DNA of 24,520 nucleotides from JASFRI01 sp050115015. GTDB lineage: Bacteria; Acidobacteriota; Polarisedimenticolia; CBDVAL01. The translations under genes and the position numbers were made by a program. The notes under the pieces are model-generated. The model was given only the letters and a program-made list of their open reading frames with translations, ran no database searches and had not been told where the DNA came from. The stretch's first letter is position 1. The number at the start of each line of letters is the position of its first letter. The stretch lies in contig JASFRI010000014.1 of the NCBI GenBank assembly GCA_050115015.1, positions 1 through 24,520 of the forward strand, in the 5' to 3' direction. Positions 12,944 to 24,455 of the stretch are shown piece by piece.

Positions 12944-15685
12944 TTGCAGCTGCACAGCGGCCAGATGCTGGCCCACTACCGCCTGATCGAGCCCCTGGGT
13001 CGCGGGGGAATGGGTGAGGTCTGGAGGGCCGCGGACACCACCCTGGACCGCGAGGTGGCCATCAAGCTCCTGCCGGCGGACCTGGCGACGGACACCGATC
13101 GCCTGGCGCGCTTCGAGCGCGAGGCGAAGGTGCTGGCATCCTTGAACCACCCGGGCATCGCGCAGATCTACGGCTTCCACCGGGAGGGACCGGTGCACTT
13201 CCTCGCGATGGAGCTCGTGCCCGGCGAGGATCTCGGGGCACGCCTCGCCCGGGGCTCCCTTCCGGTGGAGGAGGCGCTGGAGACCGCCCGGCAGGTTGCG
13301 GAGGCGCTGGAGGAGGCCCACGAGCACCATGTGGTCCACCGGGACCTGAAGCCGGCGAACATCGTGCTGGCCGCGGGCGGCGGCGCCAAGGTCCTGGACT
13401 TCGGCCTCGCGAAGGTGCAGCCGGCGGGGGTGACCTCCTCCTCCGGCGACCTCTCCCTCTCGCCGACGGTCACCTCCCTGGGCACCGAGGCCGGGATCAT
13501 CCTGGGAACGGCGGCCTACATGAGCCCGGAGCAGGCGCGCGGCAAGGGGTTCGACCGCCGCACGGACATCTGGTCCTTCGGCTGCGTCCTCTACGAGGCG
13601 CTGACGGGGAGGCACCTGTTCCGCGGCGAGACCGTCTCGGACACGATCGCCCTGATCCTGCAGGCTCCTCTGGACTGGAGCGCCCTGCCGCCCGAAACGC
13701 CGCCGCGCGTGCTCGAGCTGCTCCGGCGTTGCCTGGAACGGGATCCCCGCAGGCGGCTACGGGACATCGGCGAGGCCCGGGTTGCCCTGGAGGCGGCCCT
13801 CGCCGGCGAGGAGCCGGCGCCCCCGGCCTCCATGCCCGGAGCCCCGGCCTCGCCACAATGGATTGCTCTGCGGGCCGCCGCGCTGGTGGGGGCCGGATTG
13901 CTGCTCGGCGCGCTCGCCTCGGCCTGGCTCGCGCCGCGCCCTCCCGCCGTCGGCTCTCCGATGCGGGTCTCGGTCGAGACCCCCGAGGGAGTGCTTCCCT
14001 CCACCGGCGCCCTGTCCCCGGACGGGCGGGCGGTCGTGTTCCTGTCGGAGGCGGGGCGGGGTGACGGGCCGGCGGTGCCGAGCCGCGTGTTCGTCCGTTC
14101 CCTGGACCGGACCGGCGCCGAGAGCGTCCCCGGCACCGACGGGGCGGTGGCGTTCGCGATCTCGCCGGACGGGCGTTGGCTGGCATTCTACGCTCCCACC
14201 CGTCCAGGCTCCTCGGATCTGCAGCTGCGGAAGGTCCCGCTGGACGGCAGCGCGCCGCCGCTGCCCCTGGCGGACTGGGAGGAGACCTGGTCCGAGGGCC
14301 TCCGCTGGATCGCCCCGGATCGGCTGCTGACCTCGGGCCGGGACCCTCTGCGACTGCTGTGGGTCGCCGCCGACGGGACCGGCGTCCAGGAGACGGTCCC
14401 CGTGGACCTTTCCGACACGGTCCCGCAGCTCCGGATCGAGGATGCCCTGCCCGGCGGCACCCACGTGCTGGCCACGTCGTACTCCTGGGAGGAGACCGGC
14501 TACCACGATCAGACCTACGTCGTGAACGGCGCCACCGGGGAGGCGCGCAAGCTCCTCGAGGTCGCCACCTCCCCGCGTTGGTCCCCCACCGGCCACCTGC
14601 TGTTCACCCGGAACGAGACGTTGATGGCTCAGGGGCTGGACCCGGGCACGCTGCAGCTCCGCGGCGGCGCCGTGGCCCTGGCGGACGGCCTGCGCGTCCG
14701 CGCCGGCGAGGCCGGCGCCGAGTTCGCCCTCTCGAGCGGGGTGCTGCTGTACCAGTCCGGCGGACGGATCGGCTCCCGCCGCCGGATCGTGCACGTGGAC
14801 CCGGAGGGGCGGGTGACCCCCTGGTCGGAGGATCGGCTTTCCCTCGTCGGCTCCCTCGTGGTCTCCCCCGACGGCGAACATCTGGCCATCACCGTGATGA
14901 ACCGGGACAGCCTGCTCTACGAGGTCTGGATCTCGGAGACGGCACGGCCGCGGCTGCGGCGCTTCGTGGCCATGGAGAAGCTCGACTGCAACGAGCCGCA
15001 CTGGCATCCGGACGGCCGGCTGGTGCTCAGCTGCGAGGGCTCCACCGAGGAAGCCGGGATCTACATCGCCTCCCTGGACCGCAGCGAGCCGCCTCGCCGA
15101 GTGTGGGACGCGACGGACACCGGGCCCTTCGCCGATCTCAAGCAGGTCCTCCCGGACGGCCGGCAGGTCCTCGTGCAGGTGCCGGGGGCGCAAGGGCCGG
15201 CGTTCCTCCTGGTCCCCATCGACGGCGCCGGCGAGCCGAGGCCGCTGTCCGTGGACGGGGCCCGGGAACTGCGGGTCTCCCCCGACGGACGCGCCGTGGC
15301 CTACATCACGGCGGACTCCGGCCGCGACGAGGTGCATGTCGCGCCTTTCGCGGACGGGAAGATCGGGGTCTCGACGCTGGCCGTTGCGGCGCCGGCAAGG
15401 TGGATCTGGTGGACGGAAACCGGGGCGAAGGGAACCTACCGGCTGGGATACGGCCGGTCGCTTTCGGATCCGGTGAATGCCGTCCGCGTCGACACGACCG
15501 CGCTCTCCGTCTCGGATCCCGGGCCTTGGGTCGACTTCACGGCGATCCTTCCGTACCTCACCGAGTTCGCACTCGATCCCGACGGCGGACTCCTCGGCCT
15601 GCAGCTCGACGAGCAGGACATGGGCAACCGGCGCTTCGACCTGGTCCTGGGGTTCGACACCGAGCTCCGGGAACGGGTCCCCTGA
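12944..15685 (+). CDS. Receptor-like Ser/Thr protein kinase with C-terminal PD40/TolB-like propeller
   Basis: A 913-aa membrane kinase. Residues 10 to about 275 are a Hanks-type kinase: glycine loop LGRGGMGEVW, K41 in VAIK, catalytic D134 in HRDLKPAN and D152 of the DFG motif, then GTAAYMSPEQARG. A Pro/Ala linker leads to one membrane helix (about 306-330, RAAALVGAGLLLGALASAWL). The outer part carries repeated propeller blades with SPDGR-like turns (LSPDGRAVVF, ISPDGRWLAFY, VSPDGEHLAI, HPDGRLVLS, VSPDGRAVAYI). It should sense a signal outside the membrane and phosphorylate cytoplasmic targets; the ligand is unknown. TTG 12944 is chosen because GGAGAG lies 7 nt upstream and MQLHSGQMLAHYRLIEPLG fits the usual kinase start; ATG 12965 is the alternative. 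This architecture is common in Acidobacteriota. Confidence 0.93.
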   Translation: MQLHSGQMLAHYRLIEPLGRGGMGEVWRAADTTLDREVAIKLLPADLATDTDRLARFEREAKVLASLNHPGIAQIYGFHREGPVHFLAMELVPGEDLGARLARGSLPVEEALETARQVAEALEEAHEHHVVHRDLKPANIVLAAGGGAKVLDFGLAKVQPAGVTSSSGDLSLSPTVTSLGTEAGIILGTAAYMSPEQARGKGFDRRTDIWSFGCVLYEALTGRHLFRGETVSDTIALILQAPLDWSALPPETPPRVLELLRRCLERDPRRRLRDIGEARVALEAALAGEEPAPPASMPGAPASPQWIALRAAALVGAGLLLGALASAWLAPRPPAVGSPMRVSVETPEGVLPSTGALSPDGRAVVFLSEAGRGDGPAVPSRVFVRSLDRTGAESVPGTDGAVAFAISPDGRWLAFYAPTRPGSSDLQLRKVPLDGSAPPLPLADWEETWSEGLRWIAPDRLLTSGRDPLRLLWVAADGTGVQETVPVDLSDTVPQLRIEDALPGGTHVLATSYSWEETGYHDQTYVVNGATGEARKLLEVATSPRWSPTGHLLFTRNETLMAQGLDPGTLQLRGGAVALADGLRVRAGEAGAEFALSSGVLLYQSGGRIGSRRRIVHVDPEGRVTPWSEDRLSLVGSLVVSPDGEHLAITVMNRDSLLYEVWISETARPRLRRFVAMEKLDCNEPHWHPDGRLVLSCEGSTEEAGIYIASLDRSEPPRRVWDATDTGPFADLKQVLPDGRQVLVQVPGAQGPAFLLVPIDGAGEPRPLSVDGARELRVSPDGRAVAYITADSGRDEVHVAPFADGKIGVSTLAVAAPARWIWWTETGAKGTYRLGYGRSLSDPVNAVRVDTTALSVSDPGPWVDFTAILPYLTEFALDPDGGLLGLQLDEQDMGNRRFDLVLGFDTELRERVP

Positions 15686-15716
15686 ACCCGCGGATCCAGG
15701 CGAGAGGCCCGGGGCC

Positions 15717-18017
15717 CTAGCCCTCCACCTCGGCGGTGACCCCGGCCCGCTCCGTCATCTCCTCCGCATGGCCGTCCATGACGGCGATGGCGGTCATCGA
15801 CACCACGTCGATCTCGTCGCAATCCCCGACCTGCAGGAGGTGCACCGGCTTGCGCATCCCCATGAGGATCGGCCCGATCGCCTGCGCGTTCCCCAGCCGG
15901 TGCAGCAGCTTGTAGGCCACGTTCCCGGCCTCCAGGCTCGGGAAGATCAGCACGTTCGCACCTCCCGAACCGGCGAGACGGCTGAACGGGAAGACCTCGT
16001 CGAGGATCTGGGGCACAACCGCCGTGTCCGCCTGCATCTCGCCGTCGATCAGGATCTCCGGGTGCTCCCGGCGAACCCGCTCCACCGCCCGCCGCACCCG
16101 CTCCGCGGCGGGATGCCGCGAACTCCCGAAGTTCGAGAAGGAGAGCATGGCGACCCGGGGCTCGAAGCCGAGGCGGCGCACCTCCCGGGAGCAGAGCACG
16201 GCGATCTCCGCCAGGTCCTCCTCGGTGGGCTCGATGTTCACCGTGGTATCCGCGAAGAACAGGACCCGGTCCTGGAGCGCCATCAGGTACAGGCTCGCCA
16301 CCTTGTGGACGTCGGGCCGCACCCCGATGATCTGCAGCGCCGGGCGAATCGTCTCCGCGTAGTGCTGGGTGAGCCCCGCGACCAGGCCGTCGGCGTCGCC
16401 CTCCTCGACCATCATCGCCCCGAAGTAGGTCGGGTTGCGGATCAGGCCGTGGGCCTCCTCGCGGACCATCCCCTTGCGGCGACGGATCTCGTACAGGCGC
16501 TCCGCGTAGGCGGCCAGCCGATCGGAGCTCTTCGGATGGACGATGTCGACGCCCGGCCCCAGGTCGAGATCCAGGCGGGCGAGCTTCTCCCGGATCACGT
16601 GCGGCCGGCCGATCAGGATGGGGTGCGCCATCCCCTCGTCCAGGATGATCTCGCAGGCCTTGAGGATCGCCTCGTGCTCCCCCTCGGGGTAGACGATCCG
16701 CTTCGGGTCCTTCTTCGCCCGGTTCACGAAGACCCGCATCACGTGGCGGGAGAGGCCCAGACGATCCTCCAGCCGCTCCCGGTACTCGTCCAGGTCCACC
16801 GAGATCCCGGCCACCCCGGACTCCATCGCGGCCCGGGCGACCGCCGAGGCCTCCCAGAGGAGCACCCGGGGATCGAAGGGCTTGGGGATGATGTAGTCGG
16901 GGCCGAAGCGCAGCTCCTGCACCCGGTAGGCCCGCATCACGGAGAACGGCACCGGCTCCCTTGCCAGCCGCGCCAGCGCCCGGGACGCGGCCACCTTCAT
17001 CTCCTCGTTGATCGCCGTGGCCCGCACGTCCAGGGCTCCCCGGAAGATGAACGGGAATCCGAGCACGTTGTTGATCTGGTTGGGATAGTCGCTCCGTCCC
17101 GTGGCCATGATGAGGTCGCTGCGCGCGGCCCGCGCCTCCTCGTACGTGATCTCCGGATCCGGGTTCGCCATCGCGAAGACGATGGGCCGCTCCGCCATGG
17201 ATCGGATCATCTCCCGGGTGAGCAGATTGGCCACGGAACAACCGACGAACACGTCGGCACCCTCCATCGCATCCGCGAGGGTGTGCAGCGGCAGGTCGGT
17301 GGCGAACTGGCTCTTGTAGGGGTTCATCCCCTCGGCGCGGTCGCGGTGGACGACTCCCTTGCTATCCACGAGGATCACGTTCTCGGGGCGCACGCCGAGC
17401 TGGACGTAGAACCGGGCGCAGGCGATCCCGGCGGCCCCGGCACCGCTGAAGACGACCCGTATCCGTTCGATCTCCTTGCCGACCAGCTCCAGGGCGTTGA
17501 GGAGCCCCGCACCGGAGATGATCGCCGTCCCGTGCTGATCGTCGTGGAACACCGGGATCCGCATCCGGCGCTTCAGCTCCTCCTCGATGCGGAAGCACTC
17601 CGGCGCCTTGATGTCCTCGAGGTTGATGCCGCCGAACGTCGGCTCCAGCAGCTGGACGGTGCGGATGATCTCCTCGGGATCGTGCGAGTCGATCTCCAGG
17701 TCGAAGACGTCGATGTCGGCGAACCGCTTGAACAGGACCCCCTTCCCTTCCATGACCGGTTTCCCGGCCCCCGGCCCGATGTCCCCCAGACCCAGGACGG
17801 CGGTGCCGTTGCTGACGACCGCCACCAGGTTGCCGCGGCTCGTATAGCGGAACACCGCCTCCGGATCGCGCTGGATCGCCCGGCAGGGCTCGGCGACACC
17901 GGGGGTGTATGCCAGGGAGAGGTCCTTCTGGGTGACACAGGGTTTCGTGGTCGCCACCTCGATCTTCCCGGGACGACCGGAACGGTGGTACTCCAGGGCA
18001 GCTTCCTTGTAGTCCAT
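15717..18017 (-). CDS. maeB: NADP-dependent malic enzyme, MaeB type, with phosphotransacetylase-like domain
   Basis: A 766-aa two-domain enzyme of normal MaeB length. Residues 1 to about 425 are malic enzyme, which decarboxylates malate to pyruvate with reduction of NAD(P). Landmarks are SLAYTPGVAEPCRAI, VSNGTAVLGLGDIGP, DIDVFDLEID, the metal-site region VFHDDQHGTAI and the Rossmann turn VVFSGAGAAGIACARFY. Residues from about 430 form a phosphate acetyltransferase-like domain (IVYPEGEHEAILKACEI, ADGLVAGLTQHYAETI, FADTTVNIEPTEEDLAEIA), which in characterised MaeB is regulatory and binds acetyl-CoA. ATG 18017 has a GGAG 6 nt before it. A hairpin pair lies in the leader and the structured element (copy 2) lies upstream. 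The gene converges on the kinase with 31 bp between the stops. Confidence 0.95.
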   Translation of the reverse strand: MDYKEAALEYHRSGRPGKIEVATTKPCVTQKDLSLAYTPGVAEPCRAIQRDPEAVFRYTSRGNLVAVVSNGTAVLGLGDIGPGAGKPVMEGKGVLFKRFADIDVFDLEIDSHDPEEIIRTVQLLEPTFGGINLEDIKAPECFRIEEELKRRMRIPVFHDDQHGTAIISGAGLLNALELVGKEIERIRVVFSGAGAAGIACARFYVQLGVRPENVILVDSKGVVHRDRAEGMNPYKSQFATDLPLHTLADAMEGADVFVGCSVANLLTREMIRSMAERPIVFAMANPDPEITYEEARAARSDLIMATGRSDYPNQINNVLGFPFIFRGALDVRATAINEEMKVAASRALARLAREPVPFSVMRAYRVQELRFGPDYIIPKPFDPRVLLWEASAVARAAMESGVAGISVDLDEYRERLEDRLGLSRHVMRVFVNRAKKDPKRIVYPEGEHEAILKACEIILDEGMAHPILIGRPHVIREKLARLDLDLGPGVDIVHPKSSDRLAAYAERLYEIRRRKGMVREEAHGLIRNPTYFGAMMVEEGDADGLVAGLTQHYAETIRPALQIIGVRPDVHKVASLYLMALQDRVLFFADTTVNIEPTEEDLAEIAVLCSREVRRLGFEPRVAMLSFSNFGSSRHPAAERVRRAVERVRREHPEILIDGEMQADTAVVPQILDEVFPFSRLAGSGGANVLIFPSLEAGNVAYKLLHRLGNAQAIGPILMGMRKPVHLLQVGDCDEIDVVSMTAIAVMDGHAEEMTERAGVTAEVEG

Positions 18018-18033
18018 GGCGGGCTCCGCGATC

Positions 18034-18056
18034 GGGAGGGGTGGCCCTCCCGGGAG
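18034..18056 (-). promoter_or_regulatory. Competing hairpins in the maeB leader
   Basis: GGGAGGG (18034-18040) pairs perfectly with CCCTCCC (18045-18051) around a 4-nt loop, about 17 bp upstream of the start codon. The perfect palindrome CTCCCGGGAG (18047-18056) overlaps it, so the two foldings exclude each other. This could modulate translation or transcription of maeB; no known riboswitch was recognised. Confidence 0.35.
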
Positions 18057-18138
18057 TGGGGCAGGAGGACGTTCGTTCTTCTCCAGGACACTCTGGATGC
18101 AAGGAGCGCGCCAGGTTCCGGCCGGAACGCCCGCCCCT

Positions 18139-18362
18139 TAGCCCGCGTGATTCATGAGGGGCAGGTCGACCGGTCTCGATTCGGGCGCCAGTCCGGAAGA
18201 CCTGCGAAAACCGACGAAGAACGAGAGGCTGCAGGATGTCGGGGGCGCCTCGGGAACGGCCGACCGCCGCAGGCGGGTGAGGGACCCGTCAAGGCCGTCC
18301 AACGCAGGTCGGGCGTTCCCGAGGGGTCTCTGGGGCCTGCCCCTCATGAATCATGCGGGTTA
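18139..18362. repeat. Inverted-repeat-ended structured element, copy 2
   Basis: A 224-bp element closely related to 2711-2941, in the same orientation. Its ends (18139-18165 with 18336-18362) form a 27-nt inverted repeat with 25 Watson-Crick pairs and 2 G-T pairs. Internal helices match copy 1: TCTCG/CGAGA (18174-18178 with 18222-18226), an 18-nt helix CCTCGGGAACG... (18248-18265 with 18307-18324) and the hairpin CGGGT-GAGGG-ACCCG (18274-18288). Between the copies, GGGAACG/CGTTCCC here becomes GGGAATG/CGTTTCC in copy 1, so pairing is kept through G-U wobbles. It is about 7 bp shorter than copy 1, mainly between the third and fourth helices. Its last three bases encode the TAA of the kinase-like gene at 18360. 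Confidence 0.85.
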
Positions 18363-19085
18363 GCCGACCCGAACGAGCTTGCCGCGCAGGCCGGCCACCA
18401 CGGCGGCCGCCGCCGCGTCCAGGGTCATTCCTCCGAGGTTCAGCACCAGGTCATACCCGGCCGGGTCGTCGATGTCGCGGCCGAAGGCGTGCCGGACGAA
18501 GCGTCCCACCTCGCGGTCCTCCTCCTGGACCCGCGCCCGGGCGGTCCCGGCATCGACGTCGGTCTCCCGGGCGAACCGCTCGATGCGCGCCTCCAGCGGC
18601 GCCACCGTCCGGACCCGCAGCCCGAACTCCGGGTCCAGGAGCCAGTTGGCCCCGCGCCCCAGGATCACCGCGCGTCCCTGTCGAGCCAGCGAGAGCACCA
18701 CCCGGGCCAGCTCGAGGAGATAGGCGGCGCGGCCCGGCCCACCGGGCGCGATCAGGCGCCGGACGGTATCCTCCATCCAGCTCATGTCCCGCTCGTCGAG
18801 ACGCGCGAGGATGGCGTCCCGGGCGTCGGTGTGCGCGGCGATGGCCTCGAGGATCTCCCGGTCGTAGACCTGCCAGCCGAGCTCCCCGGCGACCCGGTGG
18901 GCGAGCTCGACGCCGCCGGAACCGACCTGCTTCGAGATGGTGATCCAGGGGCCCTCCTGCAGGTGCGCCAGCTCCCGGCGGGCTGCCGCACCTCCCTCCT
19001 GGGCGAGGCGGCGGCGCAGCTCCCAGAGATTCGCCTGTCGATCGAGGAGCCGGGCGAGGTGGGATGGGTGTGGCTTCGCGGTCAT
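18360..19085 (-). CDS. Cytidylate kinase-like family protein
   Basis: A 241-aa protein of the cytidylate-kinase-like family (PF13189 type). The phosphate-binding region WITISKQVGSGGVELAHRVA (about 47-66) is followed by GWQVYDREILEAIA and, later, GRAVILGRGANWLL and VRTVAPLEARIERFA, as in that family. A Glu/Arg-rich stretch (ARARVQEEDREVGRFVRHAF) fits the lid region, and DIDDPAGYDLVLNLGGMTLD is the usual C-terminal motif. Substrate is not established for this family, and true CMP kinase activity should not be assumed. ATG 19085 has GGAGG 6 nt before it. The stop codon lies in the right terminus of the repeat element, so the C-terminus may have been changed by its arrival. Confidence 0.85.
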   Translation of the reverse strand: MTAKPHPSHLARLLDRQANLWELRRRLAQEGGAAARRELAHLQEGPWITISKQVGSGGVELAHRVAGELGWQVYDREILEAIAAHTDARDAILARLDERDMSWMEDTVRRLIAPGGPGRAAYLLELARVVLSLARQGRAVILGRGANWLLDPEFGLRVRTVAPLEARIERFARETDVDAGTARARVQEEDREVGRFVRHAFGRDIDDPAGYDLVLNLGGMTLDAAAAAVVAGLRGKLVRVG

Positions 19086-19152
19086 GGGCGACCTCCGGGG
19101 GCTCCCTCTCGTCTCCATCGTAGCGCAGCCCGACCGCCGGTGCGAACGCCGG

Positions 19153-19720
19153 CTACCGGCCGCGCTTTCGCTTGACCTTCTCCCAGCGCTTCTCCATGGC
19201 CTGGAACGCACCGTCCAGGCGCTTCTGCTGCTTGCCGCGCTTCGAGGTCAGCACGTCGGTGGAGATCCCGCGCCACAGGAGCTCCCGGGTCCGGGCGTCC
19301 CAGACGTCCACCACGAGGCTGCCCTCCCGGTAGATCAGGGGCGAGGTGGCCGACTCCTCCAGCCCCCCGGTCCAGCCGTCGCCGTAGTGGTAGTCGAGAT
19401 CCCTCGGGTCGAAGTTGATCCCCCGCACCGTCGTGACGTGATACGTCGCCTCCACGTCGGGGTCCTCGCTCACCTGGCGAAGCCCGGCACCCTCGAGCAT
19501 CGCGACCAGCCCCGCAACGATCGCCTCGTGGAGTTCCGGGTCCGTCTTCGCCAGGGAGGAGTCCTCGCTGGTGACGTAGCGGAACGTCCCGTAGGCCCCT
19601 GGCTTCGCGTGCTCGTCGTACTCGATCCGCACCTTTCCCGCGAGGGCGGCGCCGGAGGCGACCAGCAGCCCGACGCCGGCCACGGCCCGCAGGCGCCGGG
19701 AACAGGGCCCGGGGGCGTGC

Positions 19721-19728
<8 letters not shown>
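19153..19728 (-). CDS. DUF4136 domain protein, exported
   Basis: A 191-aa protein with a signal peptide (RRLRAVAGVGLLVASGAALA, cleavage near residue 31). The mature part follows the DUF4136 pattern: VRIEYDEHAKPGAYGTFRYV near the start, then DPELHEAIVAGLVAMLEGAG, DPDVEATYHVTTVRG, GSLVVDVWDARTRELLWRGI and a basic, helical C-terminus (QQKRLDGAFQAMEKRWEKVK). Such proteins are periplasmic or outer-membrane associated and lack an assigned function. There is no lipobox cysteine, unlike many relatives. The ATG at 19728 overlaps the end of acnA within ATGCGTGA, so its translation is probably coupled to aconitase. The functional link to aconitase is unclear. Confidence 0.85.
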
Positions 19729-22471
<2,743 letters not shown>

Positions 22472-22596
22472 GGTTTTCCTTCCCTATCCTCGGCTCACGG
22501 GCGGCGGCAGCCCGGAGGATGGCGTTCGTGCAGCGCTGGAGACGTGGAAAGTTACTGTAGCACACGCATCTGGCGTCCGCGGCCCTCAGGCGTGGG

Positions 22597-23466
22597 TCAG
22601 GTGCCCCAGTCCCGCGGGTAGCGGAAGTCGATCCCCACCGTGCGCAGGGAGACCTTGGCGATCAGCGGCATCCGTCGCTTGAACTGGGAGCGGCGCACGC
22701 GCTCCCGGATGCGTCGGACGAGCTGCCGGTCGAAGCCCATCGCACGCAAGGCCTCGTCGGAGGCACGCCGATCGAACAGATGATGGAGGATGCGATCCGC
22801 GTCGGCGTAGGTCATGCCGAGATCCTCCTCGTCGGACTGTCCCGGCCAGAGGTCCGCCGAGGGGGCCTTGGCGAGGATCGACGCCGGGACCTCCAGGAAC
22901 GCCGCCAGCTGGCGCACCTGGGTCTTGTAGAGGTCCCCGAGGGGGTTGAGGGCGTGGGCGAGATCCCCGTGCAGGGTCCCGTATCCCAGCAGCAGCTCCG
23001 TCTTGTTGCTGGTCCCCAGGACGAGCCCACCGTGCTCCTCCGAGAGATCGTAGAGGATGCTCATCCTCTCCCGCGCCATCTTGTTCCCCTGCCGGTGCCG
23101 CGACGCCGACTGCCGGGAAGCGAAGTAGGCGTCCACCATCGGCGAGATCGCGACCGTCTCCGAGGGGATGCCGAGCCGGTCGACGATCCGCCGTGCGTCC
23201 GCCGCCGAGGCCGTGCTCGACGAGCGATACGGCAGCCGGACACCCAGCACGTGGTCGGGCCCCAACGCCCCCACCGCCAGGACCGCCGCCACGGCGGAAT
23301 CCAGCCCGCCCGAGAGCCCGACGACCAGCCGGTCACGGCCGGCGCGGGTGGTCTCGGCCCGGAGGAACGAGACCAGGATGTCCCGGACCCGGGCGGGGTC
23401 GATGGCGAGGGCGGGGTCGGGGGGTACCACCGCGTCCAGCACCTCCCTGTGGCGACGCCGTGCCAT
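22597..23466 (-). CDS. nadE: NH3-dependent NAD+ synthetase
   Basis: A 289-aa enzyme that amidates deamido-NAD to NAD with ATP, the last step of NAD synthesis. The PP-loop motif SGGLDS is at 52-57 in LVVGLSGGLDSAVAAVLA. GLVLGTSNKTELLLGYGTLHGDLAHALNPLGDLYKTQVRQLA is the deamido-NAD site, read here in parts, and ADLWPGQSDEEDLGMTYADA is the usual late motif. There is no glutaminase domain, so it should use free ammonia. The start is ATG 23466, whose A is also the last base of the upstream TGA (TGATG), with GGGGAGGA before it. The C-terminus RRSQFKRRMPLIAKVSLRTV is a typical ending. Confidence 0.95.
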   Translation of the reverse strand: MARRRHREVLDAVVPPDPALAIDPARVRDILVSFLRAETTRAGRDRLVVGLSGGLDSAVAAVLAVGALGPDHVLGVRLPYRSSSTASAADARRIVDRLGIPSETVAISPMVDAYFASRQSASRHRQGNKMARERMSILYDLSEEHGGLVLGTSNKTELLLGYGTLHGDLAHALNPLGDLYKTQVRQLAAFLEVPASILAKAPSADLWPGQSDEEDLGMTYADADRILHHLFDRRASDEALRAMGFDRQLVRRIRERVRRSQFKRRMPLIAKVSLRTVGIDFRYPRDWGT

Positions 23467-24455
23467 CACGAATCCTCCCCACGCACCGCGGCGATGAAGG
23501 ACTGTTGCCGCGCGGCGCGGTGGATCTCCTCCACGACGTCCCTTCCCAGCCGGCGGGCCACCAGCTCGTTCTCACGCCGCAGGTCCGTCCCGGAGACCGT
23601 CGTGTTGTCGGTGCAGATCGCCACGGGGACGCCGGCCTCGAGAAACGTGAAGATCGGGTGCTGCTCGATCTCCGCGACGGAGCCCGTCTGTCGGTTCGAG
23701 GTGAGACAGCACTCCACCAGGATCCGGTCCCGCGCAAGCCGCTTGACGAGCTCCGGATCCTGCACCGCCGAGCACCCGTGTCCGACCCGGTTCACCCCCA
23801 GCGCGTCCACCGCCTGCCACACGTTCTCCGGTCCCTCGTCCTCCCCGGCATGGCAGGTGAGGAACAGGCCGCCGGAGCGGGCCACCTCGTAGGCCTCCCG
23901 GAAGAGCCGCGGGGGATTCCCCCGCTCCGCCCCGGCGATGTCGAACCCGACGACGCCGCTGCGGGTGTGGAAGCGCTCCGACTCGCTGGTCGCCTGCCGG
24001 GCGAGGATCTTGGCCAGGTGGGGTCCGTGCTGCCGCATGGCGATCACCACCAGCCCGACGGCGATCCCGTCGAGGCGGTCGGCGGCGTGATTGAGCCCCG
24101 AGAGGACGGCGGCGATGGACTGACGGAGCGTCAGCCCCGCGTAGGTGTGGATGACCGGCGAGTAGCGCAGCTCCAGCACGCGCACCCCCAGGTCGTAGGC
24201 CTCCTGGACGATCCGCTCGGTGACCAGGACGATGTTCTCGTAGAACTGGGTGATCCACAGCGGGTAGTGGAACTTGTCGAGGTAGGCCAGCAACGACCCC
24301 TCCTCCTCCGGCTGCAGCGCCAGCAGGCGCTCCATGGCCTCCACGGTGTCCACGGGGGCCAGGTCGTGGCGCTGCATCAGCTCCCACGTCGTGGCAACCG
24401 GAATGGAGCCGTCCACATGCTGGTGCAGTTCCACCAGCGGCGTCTCCGCGCTCAT
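23466..24455 (-). CDS. Adenosine deaminase-family amidohydrolase
   Basis: A 329-aa TIM-barrel zinc hydrolase of the adenosine/AMP deaminase family. Predicted zinc ligands are H11 and H13 in VELHQHVDGS, H202 in TCHAGEDEG and D283 in ICTDN; E205 is the likely catalytic acid and H226 in RVGHG the catalytic histidine. The residue after D283 is Asn, where many members have Asp (TDD); TDN also occurs in some bacterial adenosine deaminases. The substrate could be adenosine, adenine or aminodeoxyfutalosine, and the sequence alone does not decide. ATG 24455 has GGGAGAG upstream and overlaps the end of the preceding gene (ATGA). It is coupled to nadE through TGATG, so the three genes form a tight operon. 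Confidence 0.88.
   Translation of the reverse strand: MSAETPLVELHQHVDGSIPVATTWELMQRHDLAPVDTVEAMERLLALQPEEEGSLLAYLDKFHYPLWITQFYENIVLVTERIVQEAYDLGVRVLELRYSPVIHTYAGLTLRQSIAAVLSGLNHAADRLDGIAVGLVVIAMRQHGPHLAKILARQATSESERFHTRSGVVGFDIAGAERGNPPRLFREAYEVARSGGLFLTCHAGEDEGPENVWQAVDALGVNRVGHGCSAVQDPELVKRLARDRILVECCLTSNRQTGSVAEIEQHPIFTFLEAGVPVAICTDNTTVSGTDLRRENELVARRLGRDVVEEIHRAARQQSFIAAVRGEDS

Noticed and set aside
15477..19175. A very long rightward open frame (over 1,200 codons) antisense to maeB and its neighbours
   Set aside because: Its translation is low-complexity, rich in His, Arg, Pro, Gly and Asp, and matches no family. The opposite strand encodes a clear MaeB and a cytidylate-kinase-like protein. 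Long antisense frames are expected at this GC content.
23607..23613. Asn after the zinc aspartate (TDN rather than TDD) as evidence that the deaminase is dead
   Set aside because: As I recall, TDN is found in some bacterial adenosine deaminases, and all metal ligands and the catalytic Glu and His are present, so activity is likely.
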